DNA from: DATGZH01 sp035297265
Lineage (GTDB): Bacteria; Actinomycetota; Acidimicrobiia; Acidimicrobiales; RAAP-2
Assembly: GCA_035297265.1 (NCBI GenBank)
Contig: DATGZH010000064.1
Location: 236,809 to 300,808, forward strand
DNA length: 64,000 nt
Direction of reading: 5' to 3'
Under the pieces are notes generated by a model. That model saw only the letters and a program-made list of their open reading frames with translations. It was not told the DNA's origin and searched no databases. Positions within the stretch are counted from its first letter, which is position 1. Each line of letters begins with the position of its first letter. This document shows, one piece after another, positions 32,208 to 40,990 of this stretch. The position numbers and the translations under genes were made by a program.

Positions 32208-34010
32208 ATGGACGGAGATCTTGGGCCGGTGGCGCTCTCCGAGCCGTCGGCGGACGCCGGTTCGACGAGCATCTGGCATCGCGAGCTCCGGCTGCCGGGT
32301 ACGGGCGGCCTGCTACCCCTGGCCTGGGTCATGCTGCTCGAGGCCGGCGTCGCGGTCACGCTCATCGCCACCGCGATCTACGAGATCACGGCTCAGGCGC
32401 GAGCGTTCGAACAGGAGAACTTCCTCACCGGGCCGACGATCGTGCTCGTCATCCACTTCGACTGGCTGCGGGCGGCCGAATACCTGGTCCCGATCGCGCT
32501 CGTCGGCGGGCTCTTCGCCTGGACGGGCATCGTTCTGCTCGTCTTTCACCGCCGTGCGACGGCGCCGTCGGGGGTCTCGCGCCTCGTCGTCGTCATGGGC
32601 TGCACAGCGCAGCCGGTGGTGGCCATCGCGACGCTGCTCTGGGGATGGCGCGCCTCGTCACACCCGCAGTTCTTCGACGGGCCCGACTGGAACCTCCGTG
32701 TGTATCCAGGCTGGGTGCTCTACCTGCTCGATGCCGCGGGCCTTCTCCTCTGGCTCGGCACGGTGCTCTGGCTCGCCGAGCTGCGGCGGCGGCGGCTGCC
32801 GTGGTCGACGGTGCCCGCCGTCATCTCGGCGACCGCAATTGTTGCCCTGACATGGCCACCGATCAACGCGATCGAGTGGCAGTACTCGGCGAGCGCCCCC
32901 CGAGGGCAGATACTGCCTCCGCTGACGGTCGGCTTCTGGTCGGCGGGAACAGCATTGACGGGAGCGCCTGGGGAAGCCGCCGGAGCGGGGTGCGAGAACG
33001 ACCGGGAATGTCTAGCCGTCGCGACTGGGGCCATCACGAGGCAGAGCACACTGTCGACCAGATTCCGATGGTGGTCGGCCGACTTTCGCAACGGCACCTG
33101 GGGGGCTGGAAGGCCCATGAACTACACCACTCCCGGAGGAGCAGCGCCCGCCTCGGTCTCGTGCACGCCGGCGTCGTGCGTCGCCGTGGGGTCTCGCACG
33201 GTCTTCGGGAAGGTTCCTCAACTCGTGGCCTGGCACACCGAAGGTGGGGGGCCCACCTGGTCCCCGGCAACGACACTCGCATCGTCTGCCGATTCGCTGC
33301 CCGGCATCAGGTGCAACGATGTTCGCTGCCTCGTCATCACCGGGACCACCGTCTTCGCCTCCGACGACGGCGGTGCGACGTGGCGGCCGTTCTTCACGTT
33401 GCCTCCGACGCCAGCGGCGCCACCAGCACACGGTCTGGTCAGCTTCAATTTCATCAACAGTGCCGGATGCGCGACATCGCTCGACTGCCTGGTGGTCGGG
33501 GAGACGGCCGCCCAGACCCCGCTGGTCGAGAGTACGAGCGACGGTGGCGCATCGTGGACGAAGCGACCTGGGCCTCCCGGCTTCGGGGCCATGGGTGCCG
33601 TCCGTTGCGCCGGACTGGCGTGCTACGCGATCGGCTTCTCAGTGTCGGGACAGGCACCGGTGGACTTGCTCGAGACGATGGACAGCGGCGTCGGCTGGAC
33701 GAACGACGGGGCCATCCCGCTCGTCAAGGTGTTCCGGGGCCTCGCCTGTCCCTCCTCGAACACGTGCGTCGCCGTTGGGGAAGGTACTTCGGGTAGGGCC
33801 TTGGCGGTGTCGACTCACGACCACGGCGCCACCTGGCACGCCGCCCCGATCCTCGGTGGCGTGTTCGTGCCGGATGACGTCGCGTGCCTGAACGCCTCGA
33901 ACTGTGTGAGCGAAGGCACTGCCTCGAACCGCGACGTGCTGTTGGCGTCGACGTCGGACGGGGGGCTCACCTGGCACGTGCAAGGGTTCCCGCCAGCCGA
34001 CGACCGCTAG
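32208..34010 (+). CDS. membrane protein with extracytoplasmic BNR/Asp-box repeats
   Basis: This 600-residue protein has five predicted membrane helices (about 32-60, 89-115, 125-147, 168-192, 203-222) followed by a ~370-residue soluble part with repeated Asp-box motifs of the S-x-D-x-G-x-x-W type (SDDGGATW, STSDGGASW, STHDHGATW, STSDGGLTW, plus a variant TMDSGVGW) and paired cysteines between blades (CTPASC, CNDVRC, CATSLDC, CPSSNTC). The repeats suggest a sialidase/YCF48-like beta-propeller outside the membrane, stabilised by disulfides. RBS GGAGGAGGGG precedes the ATG. Ligand unknown. Confidence 0.78.
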   Translation: MDGDLGPVALSEPSADAGSTSIWHRELRLPGTGGLLPLAWVMLLEAGVAVTLIATAIYEITAQARAFEQENFLTGPTIVLVIHFDWLRAAEYLVPIALVGGLFAWTGIVLLVFHRRATAPSGVSRLVVVMGCTAQPVVAIATLLWGWRASSHPQFFDGPDWNLRVYPGWVLYLLDAAGLLLWLGTVLWLAELRRRRLPWSTVPAVISATAIVALTWPPINAIEWQYSASAPRGQILPPLTVGFWSAGTALTGAPGEAAGAGCENDRECLAVATGAITRQSTLSTRFRWWSADFRNGTWGAGRPMNYTTPGGAAPASVSCTPASCVAVGSRTVFGKVPQLVAWHTEGGGPTWSPATTLASSADSLPGIRCNDVRCLVITGTTVFASDDGGATWRPFFTLPPTPAAPPAHGLVSFNFINSAGCATSLDCLVVGETAAQTPLVESTSDGGASWTKRPGPPGFGAMGAVRCAGLACYAIGFSVSGQAPVDLLETMDSGVGWTNDGAIPLVKVFRGLACPSSNTCVAVGEGTSGRALAVSTHDHGATWHAAPILGGVFVPDDVACLNASNCVSEGTASNRDVLLASTSDGGLTWHVQGFPPADDR

Positions 34011-34031
34011 CCGTGAGGTAGGGCACCGCCT

Positions 34032-34796
34032 TCAACCCATGTGGTAGCCCCCGCTCACCCCGATGGTCTGGCCGGTGACCCACGAGGCGGCGTCGCTCGC
34101 CAGGAGGACCACCATGGCGGCCGGGTCGTCCGGCCGGCCGAGGCGCTTCACGGCGTAGGGCTGGAGGCGGCGGCGCTGCGCCTCGGGCTCGGCCTGGTCC
34201 ATCAGCCCGAAGACGTCGATCGTGCCGAGGGCCACGCAGTTGCACGTGACCCCGTGACGTCCCACCTCCTTGGCCACCGAGCGCATGAGGGCCGCCGCCC
34301 CGGCCTTGGCGGCCGAGTAGGCGGCCAGCCCGGCGTCCCCGGTGCGGGCGGCCTCGGAGATGACGGTGATGACCCGGCCGTAGCCGCCGGCCACCATGGC
34401 CGGCAGGGCGGCCCGGGTGCAGTGGAGGACGCCGTAGAGGTTCACGCTGAGGGTGGCGTCCCACTGTGCCGGCGAGGTCTCGACGAAGTTCCCGAGCATG
34501 GTGGCCGGCGATTGGGTCCCGACGTTGCCGGCATTGTTCACGAGGATGTCGACGCCGAGCGCCGGGACCGCCGCCTCGACCGCCGTCCAGTCGGTGACGT
34601 CGAAGGGGGCGGCCACCGCCCGGCCCCCGGCCTCGGCGACCTCGCCGACCACGGCGTCGGCCCGCTCGGCCACGACGTCGTTGACCGCCACCTCGGCCCC
34701 GGCCCGCGCCAGGGCCAGGACGAGTGCCCGCCCGACGTTCTGGCCGGCCCCGGTGACGAGGGCCCGGTGCCCCGTGAGGTCGATCTCGAAGCTCAC
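34032..34796 (-). CDS. SDR-family oxidoreductase
   Basis: This 254-residue classical SDR has TGAGQNVGR for cofactor binding, NNAGN, the catalytic YSAAK and a C-terminal GQTIGVSGGYHMG. An acidic residue after the second strand (VNDVVAERA) favours NAD. It follows the CoA ligase by only 4 bp and is the last gene of a four-gene unit with SDR, ferredoxin and ligase, so a 3-hydroxyacyl-CoA dehydrogenase-like role is plausible. GTG start. Confidence 0.87.
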   Translation of the reverse strand: MSFEIDLTGHRALVTGAGQNVGRALVLALARAGAEVAVNDVVAERADAVVGEVAEAGGRAVAAPFDVTDWTAVEAAVPALGVDILVNNAGNVGTQSPATMLGNFVETSPAQWDATLSVNLYGVLHCTRAALPAMVAGGYGRVITVISEAARTGDAGLAAYSAAKAGAAALMRSVAKEVGRHGVTCNCVALGTIDVFGLMDQAEPEAQRRRLQPYAVKRLGRPDDPAAMVVLLASDAASWVTGQTIGVSGGYHMG

Positions 34797-34800
34797 GGAC

Positions 34801-36396
34801 TCAGCCGATGCGGCGGTCCCGGCCGGCCCAGGCCTCCTCGCGGAGCTTGAACTTCTGGATCTTGCCCGTGGCCGTCTTGGGCAACGGGCCGAAGACGACG
34901 TGGCGGGGCGCCTTGAAGTGGGCCAACCGGCCCCGCACGTGGTCGACGATCTCCTCCTCGCTGGTGGTCGCTCCGTCCTTCAGCACCACATAGGCGGCCG
35001 GGGCCTCGCCCCAGCGGTCGTCGGGCACGCCGATGACCGCCACCTCGAGGACGGCCGGGTGCGACATCACGGCCTGCTCCACCTCCACCGAGGCGATGTT
35101 CTCGCCGCCCGAGATGATCACGTCCTTCGAGCGGTCGCGAAGCTCGACGTAGCCGTCGGGATGCAGGACGCCCACGTCCCCGGTGCGGAACCAGCCGTCG
35201 GGGGCGGCCCGCCGGGTGGCCTCGTCGTCCTTGAAGTAGCCGAGCATGACGTTGTTGCCGCGGAGGGCGATCTCCCCCTGGGTCCCCCCGTCGGCCGGCA
35301 CGTCCCGGCCGTCCGCGTCGAGCACCCGGGCCGAGCAGGCCACGACGTTGCCCACGCCCTGGCGGGCCCGCAGCACGGCCCGGCGCTCCTCGTCGAGCTC
35401 GTCCCACTCGGGCCACCATTCACAGAGCATGGCCGGCCCGTACGTCTCGGTCAGCCCGTAGACGTGCATGACGTCCATCCCGAGCTGGCCGAGCCGGGCC
35501 AGGAGGGCCGGGCTCGGCGGCGCCCCGCCGGTCGCCACCCGGACCGGCGGGCCGGACAGGGGCTCGGCCGCGGCGTGCCAGGCGAGCGACGAGAGGACGG
35601 TCGGCGCCGCGTTGAAGTGGGTGATGCTCGAGGTGCGCAGCTGCTCCCACACGAGGGCGGGGTCGACGGCCCGCAGGCAGACGTGGGTGCCCCCGGCCGC
35701 GGTGACCGCCCAGGTGAAGCACCAGCCGTTGCAGTGGAACATCGGCAGCGTCCACAAGAAGCGCGACTCGGGCGACAGCCGGGCCGCCACCACCATGGCG
35801 AGCGCCTGGAGGTGGGCGCCCCGGTGGTGGTACATGACGCCCTTGGGCAGCCCGGTGGTGCCGCTCGTGTAGTTGATCGACAGGAGCGAACGCTCGTCCT
35901 CGAGGTCCGCCCGGTAGGGAGGGGCCGACGCCGCGAGCTCCTCGTACTCCCCGTCGTCGGCGGCCACCAGTCGCAGGCCGGGGACCAGCTCGGCCACGCG
36001 GACCGCCGCCTCGGCGGTGGCCGCCTCGTAGACGAGCAGGCCGCAGCCGGCATGGCCCACGATCCACCCGAGGTCCTCGGGCGTGAGCCGGTAGTTGAGG
36101 GCCACGAGCGGGAGCCCGGCCAGGGGCACGCTGTAGTGCGACTCCAGAGCCACGTGGGAGTTCGTGGCGAGGACGGCCACCGGCTGCTCGGCCGCCCGCT
36201 CGTGCCAGGCACCGGCGAGGCGGGTGCAGCGGTCGAGCAGCTGGGCGTAGGTGAAGACGAGCGGCCCGTCGACGAGCGCCACCCGGTCGGCGAAGACGAG
36301 GGCGCTCCGGTCGAGGAAGGCGAGCGGCGTGAGCGGCTCGTACGAGAGGGCGTCGAGCCCCGCCGGCACGAGGTCCGAGACCGGCCCGGGGGTCAC
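34801..36396 (-). CDS. acyl-CoA synthetase (long/medium-chain FadD-like)
   Basis: This 531-residue ANL enzyme has P-loop INYTSGTTGLPKG, A5 YGLTETYGP, TGDVGVLHPDGYVELRDRSKD hinge and catalytic Lys in PKTATGKIQKFK. Sequence style and length match the fatty-acyl/medium-chain FadD group common in Actinomycetota. It activates a free acid with ATP and CoA at the membrane or in the cytoplasm. GTG start 10 bp after the ferredoxin stop, with an SDR 4 bp downstream. Exact chain length cannot be predicted. Confidence 0.88.
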   Translation of the reverse strand: MTPGPVSDLVPAGLDALSYEPLTPLAFLDRSALVFADRVALVDGPLVFTYAQLLDRCTRLAGAWHERAAEQPVAVLATNSHVALESHYSVPLAGLPLVALNYRLTPEDLGWIVGHAGCGLLVYEAATAEAAVRVAELVPGLRLVAADDGEYEELAASAPPYRADLEDERSLLSINYTSGTTGLPKGVMYHHRGAHLQALAMVVAARLSPESRFLWTLPMFHCNGWCFTWAVTAAGGTHVCLRAVDPALVWEQLRTSSITHFNAAPTVLSSLAWHAAAEPLSGPPVRVATGGAPPSPALLARLGQLGMDVMHVYGLTETYGPAMLCEWWPEWDELDEERRAVLRARQGVGNVVACSARVLDADGRDVPADGGTQGEIALRGNNVMLGYFKDDEATRRAAPDGWFRTGDVGVLHPDGYVELRDRSKDVIISGGENIASVEVEQAVMSHPAVLEVAVIGVPDDRWGEAPAAYVVLKDGATTSEEEIVDHVRGRLAHFKAPRHVVFGPLPKTATGKIQKFKLREEAWAGRDRRIG

Positions 36397-36406
36397 CAGC
36401 GGACGG

Positions 36407-36598
36407 TCAGTCGACGATGCTGAGCGCGGTCTTCGGGCAGGAGCGCACGGCCTTCTCCACCTTCTCGCGCAGCTCCTCGGGCGGCTCCTCCTGCAGCACG
36501 TAGAGCAGGTCGTCGTCGCGCACCTCGAAGACCTCGGGCGCGGCGGCCATACACAACGCGTTCGACTCGCACAGATCCCAGTCCACGACCACTCGCAT
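36407..36598 (-). CDS. P450-type single-cluster ferredoxin
   Basis: This 63-residue ferredoxin has Cys10, Cys16 and Cys54-Pro, with Asn13 where a fourth Cys would sit (C-x2-N-x2-C ... CP). This is the signature of actinobacterial [3Fe-4S]/[4Fe-4S] ferredoxins that feed cytochromes P450 or Rieske oxygenases. ATG 36598 is set by length; the open frame upstream is shadow. No P450 or ferredoxin reductase lies nearby, so the electron acceptor is unknown; the Rieske enzyme at 14469-15839 is a distant candidate. Confidence 0.85.
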   Translation of the reverse strand: MRVVVDWDLCESNALCMAAAPEVFEVRDDDLLYVLQEEPPEELREKVEKAVRSCPKTALSIVD

Positions 36599-36666
36599 GC
36601 GGGCGAGTGTACCGATCCCCGCCGGCCGCGGCACGGGCCGCCCCGCCGGTGGTTCAGGCCGGTGGT

Positions 36667-37506
36667 TCAGGCCGGTGGTCCGGCCAGGCCCTGCAGGGTG
36701 GGCACCACGCCGCCGTCGACGACGAGGTCGCACCCCGAAACGAAGCTGGCGGCGTCCGAGACGAGGAAGGCCACCGCCGCGGCCACCTCCTCGGGCCGGC
36801 CCTCCCGGCCGAGCGGGGTGTGGTCGAGCATGACCGCCATGAACTCCTGGGCGTCGAACTCCTGGCGGCCCATCGGGGTGTCGATGATGCCCGGGGACAC
36901 CGAGGCGATGCGGGCCCCCCGGGCCCCCCAGGCCGCCGCCTCCCGGCCGACGAGCCGGATCACGCCGAGCTTGGCCCAGCTGTAGGCGGTCTGGTCCATC
37001 GGGTGCTCGGCCGCCACCGCGGCGAGCCGGTCGAAGAAGTCGGGGTGCAGCGGGTCGGCCAGCGCCGCCTCGAGGCCCGGCGGGGCCGGCCCGCTCAGGT
37101 GGGCGGCGATCGAGGCGAAGCAGACGGCGGCCGAGCCGGACTGGGCCAGGCTCCACAGGGCGTCGACCACGAGCGCCGTGCCCACGAGGTCGACCTCGAA
37201 CATCCGGCGCCAGTCGCCCATCGTCGGCGACACCCCGGCGGCGTGGACGAGCGCCCCCAGGGGCCCGAGGGTCCCGACCCGGTCGGCCAGCCGGCCCACG
37301 TCGTCACCGGAGGCCACGTCGGCCCGGAGGCCCTCGACCGACCCGGTGGCCGCCGAACGGCCCGCCAGGGCCGCGGCCACGTCGCCGATCCCCTCGTCGA
37401 GGTCCACGAGGACGAGCGGACCGTCGCCGTGGAGCCGCTCGGCACAGGCCAGGCCCATGCCCCGGGCCGCCCCGGTGACGACGGTGACAGCGGCCGGGTC
37501 AGGCAC
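36667..37506 (-). CDS. SDR-family oxidoreductase
   Basis: This 279-residue SDR has TGAARGMG, a DLDEGIG stretch after strand two (acidic, NAD-like), HAAGV, the Ser-containing CFASIAAH and catalytic Tyr in AYSWAK, plus a C-terminal GCDLVVDGG. The insertion after the catalytic Ser (residues about 140-170) is a known feature of 3-alpha-hydroxysteroid-type SDRs, but assignment to steroids is only suggestive. First gene of the SDR-ferredoxin-ligase-SDR unit. GTG start. Confidence 0.85.
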   Translation of the reverse strand: MPDPAAVTVVTGAARGMGLACAERLHGDGPLVLVDLDEGIGDVAAALAGRSAATGSVEGLRADVASGDDVGRLADRVGTLGPLGALVHAAGVSPTMGDWRRMFEVDLVGTALVVDALWSLAQSGSAAVCFASIAAHLSGPAPPGLEAALADPLHPDFFDRLAAVAAEHPMDQTAYSWAKLGVIRLVGREAAAWGARGARIASVSPGIIDTPMGRQEFDAQEFMAVMLDHTPLGREGRPEEVAAAVAFLVSDAASFVSGCDLVVDGGVVPTLQGLAGPPA

Positions 37507-37640
37507 GGGCCCTCACGCGACCGAGCGCCACGGCCGTGACGGTCGGGCGCTCGGACATCGCTGAGACGCTAGCGCCGCCTCCGGATGACGGCCGGCCGGA
37601 GCCGACCGCCACCCGGGGTGACGCCTGACGAGTTGACGGA

Positions 37641-38858
37641 CTACGTGAGCGGCGTCGGCTTGAAGCAGAACGGCGCCGTGCCGTAGGGCGTCGTGAACTT
37701 GCCGCCCTGGGTGCGGACCCAGTACCAGCAGTCGACGGGCGAAACCGTTCCCTTGTGGTAGGTGAGCGGCGGCACCAGGCCGTTGAGCGTGATGCCGTGC
37801 AGGTCGTACAGACCGGCCTTCGTCTCCGCCGCGGTGACCGTGGCGCCGTTCTGGCCGGCATGCGCCGCCTTGATCGCGGCGGCCACAACCTCGCCGGCCG
37901 CGTAGTACTGCAGGGTCTCCTCACCGTAGTTCGGGTCCTTCAGCACGGCCGACTGGTACTTGTTGATGGCCGAGTCGTAGGAGGCGGTGGCCGAGTTGTG
38001 GAGGAAGAACGGCATGTCCGGCTCGGCACCGATCAGCTTGTTGGTGAGGCCCGGGTCCTTCGTGAACGACCCCGAGATGGCGCCGTCGAGCGAGATCTCC
38101 CACGGGGTGTAGCCCTGCTGCGTGCAGGAGTTCATGACCGAGGCCACGACAGCCACTGCGTCGGCGATGATCAGCGCCTGGGCGCCAGCCTGCTTGGCCG
38201 CGAGGCACTGGGCCGTGAAGTTCGGCGCCGAGTAGGAGATCGAGGTGACGTAGTCCACCGGCATGTTTCGCTTGCCCGCCACGATCTTGAGCGGCGTCAC
38301 CGCCTGCTGGCAGATCGGCGACTCGGCGCAGTACAGCTCGGCCACGCTCTTGGCCCCGACCTTCTTGGCCGCGTCGACGAAGACGTCGAAATAGCCGTCG
38401 AGCGTCCCGCCGACTGCGAAGAAGTTCGGGTTGGTCACGTAGATCTGGCTCGAGCCTCCACCCAGCACCGGGACGCTGGCCGCGGTAGCGACCGAGGCCC
38501 AGGCGGGGTCCGAGGCGGCGGCGTCCAGGATGGCGACGACGTGGTCCTGGTTGATCATGGTCTCGACCTGGGCGAGGCCGGTCCCCGAGTTGCTCTGGTC
38601 GTCTTCGTAGATGATGTGGACCTGGTGGCCGTCGACGCCACCGGCCGCGTTGACCTGGCTAGCCCAGGCGAGGGCGCCAGCCTTGGCCACCTCGGTGCTC
38701 GACGACTGTGCGCCGGTGCAGCTGCACTCGAAGCCGACGTTGATGACCGCGGCCGCGCTCGCCGGCGCCGCCCCGCTCACGCTGAGCAGCGTCCACAAGC
38801 CCGCTGCCATGAACACAGATGCACCAACCGCGCTCAGGCGGTGCCAGAAACCTTTCAC
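37641..38858 (-). CDS. Liv/HAAT-type ABC transporter substrate-binding protein
   Basis: This 405-residue exported protein begins with a Sec signal peptide (basic MKGFWHR, hydrophobic core, cleavage near ASA-AAV at about 35-38) and continues as a type I periplasmic-binding fold (INVGFECSCTGAQSS, GGVDGHQVHIIYEDDQSNSG, ILDAAASDPAWA). No lipobox Cys is present at the cleavage site. It resembles LivK-like binding proteins for small carboxylates or amides. No permease is adjacent; it may serve the LivHMG-LivF system at 8.3-12 kb. GTG start after AAGGGGAA. Several cysteines in the mature part may form disulfides. Confidence 0.87.
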   Translation of the reverse strand: MKGFWHRLSAVGASVFMAAGLWTLLSVSGAAPASAAAVINVGFECSCTGAQSSSTEVAKAGALAWASQVNAAGGVDGHQVHIIYEDDQSNSGTGLAQVETMINQDHVVAILDAAASDPAWASVATAASVPVLGGGSSQIYVTNPNFFAVGGTLDGYFDVFVDAAKKVGAKSVAELYCAESPICQQAVTPLKIVAGKRNMPVDYVTSISYSAPNFTAQCLAAKQAGAQALIIADAVAVVASVMNSCTQQGYTPWEISLDGAISGSFTKDPGLTNKLIGAEPDMPFFLHNSATASYDSAINKYQSAVLKDPNYGEETLQYYAAGEVVAAAIKAAHAGQNGATVTAAETKAGLYDLHGITLNGLVPPLTYHKGTVSPVDCWYWVRTQGGKFTTPYGTAPFCFKPTPLT

Positions 38859-39299
38859 TGGGTGTTCCCCTTTCGTAGTTGCCTGCTGCCTTCGTCGACC
38901 ACGGTGGCCGTCGGTGCGGAAGCTTCCCGGGTGGTCAGAGGAGCCGTCGGTGACGGCGCGCCGACCATCGACGGTGAGCGTCGGCGGCGACGGGGCGGTC
39001 CTAGCGCCTACCTGCCGTATCCCCCCTTGCTGGCCCCCTTTGTTGCGTCTCTGATGCTGTGCCTGCGGCGTCGGACCTGGTCCTGCCCGGGTTCGACGCC
39101 CTTCACCAGGTTGGAGGCCGCAACGTCGCGCCCAACCGTGGTCCTCTCGATCAGCCCCCGGTCCCCGCCCTGTCGAGCACCCCGGTGGTTTGTCTCGCGT
39201 TCGTCACATTAGCTAAACGCGGGCGAAATGTCTACAGGATGGAGAAGAAAGGCCCCCGGGCCGGCGCGACCCGGGTCGGCGGGCCGGTGGCCAGGACCT
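38859..39299. other. gene-free leader/intergenic region upstream of the binding-protein gene
   Basis: About 440 bp without a supportable gene. Its distal end (39200-39240) is the most AT-rich part and holds a promoter-like sequence pointing at the binding-protein gene, which would give a ~340-nt untranslated leader. I see no known riboswitch consensus. Next to the DUF35 stop there is a GC-rich inverted repeat of GGCCC/GGGCC type (about 39248-39285) that could be a terminator but lacks a U-tract. Confidence 0.5.
39206..39234 (-). promoter_or_regulatory. possible sigma-70-like promoter for the binding-protein gene
   Basis: On the minus strand TAGACA (39229-39234) and TAATGT (39206-39211) are separated by exactly 17 nt. 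The -35 matches consensus at 5 of 6 positions, the -10 at only 3, so the call is weak; local AT-richness supports it. Confidence 0.3.
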
Positions 39300-39752
39300 T
39301 CAGGCCCGCACCCACTGGGGGTAGGCCACGTCCTCGACCAGGTGGAAGACCACCCGGACGGGCTCCCCGATGGCCAGGGTGGCCGGGTCCACGGCGTTGG
39401 GCGGTCCCCCCGCCGCCTCGACGAGGTTGCCGGTCAGCCGGACGAGGGGGTCGTCGTCGAGGGCCACGATGATGACGTTGTAGGGGGCGAGCTCGGCGAA
39501 GCCGGCCAGGAGGGGCGGGTGGGGCACGGCGAAGGACCAGATGGTCCCCCGGCCCGAGACCCCCCGCCAGGTCGAGTCGGTGGAGCGGCACCAGGGGCAC
39601 ATCGGGCGGGGCGGATGGCGGAGGCGCCCGCAGGCCAGGCAGGCCTGCACGCAGAGCTCGCCCCGGCGGGCCCCGGCGAAGAAGCCCTCGGTGAGCGGCT
39701 CTTCGGCCGGGAGCATCGGGGGGACCCAGCCGGCCACCGGGGACCCACTCAC
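39300..39752 (-). CDS. DUF35 Zn-ribbon/OB-fold protein (thiolase partner)
   Basis: This 150-residue protein has the ribbon C-x2-C-x10-C-x2-C (CLACG ... CPWC) after an N-terminal helix (LPAEEPLTEGFFAGARRGEL), then the OB fold (GRGTIWSFAVPHPP, YNVIIVALDDDPLVRLTGNLV). The GTG at 39752 overlaps the stop of the thiolase gene by 4 bp, which sets the start and implies coupled synthesis of a complex. DUF35 proteins bind acyl-CoA and are needed by their thiolase-like partners. An inner ATG 12 codons later is possible. Confidence 0.83.
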   Translation of the reverse strand: MSGSPVAGWVPPMLPAEEPLTEGFFAGARRGELCVQACLACGRLRHPPRPMCPWCRSTDSTWRGVSGRGTIWSFAVPHPPLLAGFAELAPYNVIIVALDDDPLVRLTGNLVEAAGGPPNAVDPATLAIGEPVRVVFHLVEDVAYPQWVRA

Positions 39753-40915
39753 CGGCGGAGGAGGAGGGCGCTCGTCGGCACCCCCTCCCCGCTCGTCACG
39801 AGGCAGCACTGCGCCCCCTCGACCTGGGACGTGGAGGTCCCCCGCACCTGGCGGACGCCTTCGGTGATCAGGTTGAACCCGTGCACGTAGGCCTCCGACA
39901 GCCCGCCGCCCGAGGTGTTGATCGGGAGCGCACCGTCGGGCCAGGCGAGGTTCTCCCCCTCGGTGAAGAAGGCCCCCTCGCCCCGGGCACAGAAGCCGTA
40001 GCCCTCGAGCGAGAGCGGGATGAGCGGGGTGAAGGCGTCGTAGAACTGGGCCACCGGCACGTCGGCCGGAGTGAAGTCCGAGTGGCGCCAGAGGGCCTTG
40101 GCGCAGGCGTGCGACGGCCCGAGCAGCGGGTCCTCACCGTGGTAGTTGGTCATGGTCATGTGCTGGGCCCCGAAGCCCTGCCCGAACGAGTGCACGTAGG
40201 CCGGGGGCTGGCGGCAGTCCCGGGCCCGTTCGGCCGACACGACGACGACAGCGAGGGCGCCGTCGCTCTCGAGGCAGTTGTCGAAGAGACAGAGCGGCTC
40301 GGAGACCCAGCGCGAGGCGAAGTACTCCTCCCGGGTGAGGAGCCGGTCGTGCATGACCGCGGCCGGGTTGCGGTTGGCGTGCGAGCGGGCGGCGAGGGCC
40401 ACGTTGGCCAGGTGGTCGCGTGTGGCACCGGTCTCGTAGAAGTAGCGCCGGGCGAGGAGGGCGATCTGGTCGACCGGGCGGAGCAGGCCCCAGGGCCGGT
40501 ACCAGTCGGCCACCCGGGGTACCGACCCGCCCCCGGCCGGCGCGCCCGACCCGGCCATCACCCACGGCCGGCCGCCCGAGCCGCGCTTCCTCGACCGCCA
40601 GGCCACCGCGACGTCGCACTGGCCCTCGGCCACGGCCAGCGCCGCCAGGCCCACCGTGGCGCACCCGGCGCCCCCGCCGTAGCCGACCTGCCCGAAGAAC
40701 GTCACGTCCCCGAGTCCGAGGTTCTGGCCGATCACCACCTCGGGGGTGCTCTCGAGGGTCATCGACACGAGGCCGTCCACCTCGCCCGGCTCGATGCCGG
40801 CGTCGTCGAGGGCGGCCGTGATGGCCATGAGGGCGAGCTCGGTCTCGGTCTCGGGCAGCGACTTGGCGAAGGCGGTCTGCCCGATCCCGACGATGGCCGT
40901 TCGGTCCTTGATCAC
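39749..40915 (-). CDS. SCP2-type thiolase with retained active-site Cys
   Basis: This 388-residue lipid-transfer-type thiolase starts MIKDRTAIVGIGQTAF and has GGGAGCATVGLAALA, in which the Cys aligns with the nucleophile of SCP-x thiolases (NNCATGS). AQFYDAFTPL, CARGEGAFF and NTSGGGLSEAYVHG follow. The Cys makes true thiolysis possible, unlike the other two paralogues in this window. It is coupled to the DUF35 gene by a GTGA overlap. GTG start; divergent from the small gene at 40991. Confidence 0.85.
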   Translation of the reverse strand: MIKDRTAIVGIGQTAFAKSLPETETELALMAITAALDDAGIEPGEVDGLVSMTLESTPEVVIGQNLGLGDVTFFGQVGYGGGAGCATVGLAALAVAEGQCDVAVAWRSRKRGSGGRPWVMAGSGAPAGGGSVPRVADWYRPWGLLRPVDQIALLARRYFYETGATRDHLANVALAARSHANRNPAAVMHDRLLTREEYFASRWVSEPLCLFDNCLESDGALAVVVVSAERARDCRQPPAYVHSFGQGFGAQHMTMTNYHGEDPLLGPSHACAKALWRHSDFTPADVPVAQFYDAFTPLIPLSLEGYGFCARGEGAFFTEGENLAWPDGALPINTSGGGLSEAYVHGFNLITEGVRQVRGTSTSQVEGAQCCLVTSGEGVPTSALLLRR

Positions 40916-40934
40916 CGGCAGCCGCCTCTATGCT
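40908..40934 (+). promoter_or_regulatory. possible promoter for the 103-residue protein gene
   Basis: TATGCT at 40929-40934 with TTGATC at 40908-40913 (15-nt spacer) points toward the gene at 40991. The -35 overlaps the first codons of the divergent thiolase gene, so both genes may compete for this region. Confidence 0.3.
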
Positions 40935-40990
40935 CTCGCCGCGTCCGACCCCCGGCCGGGGGAGGGCGGAGCGACGTCGAGGAGTGAGCC

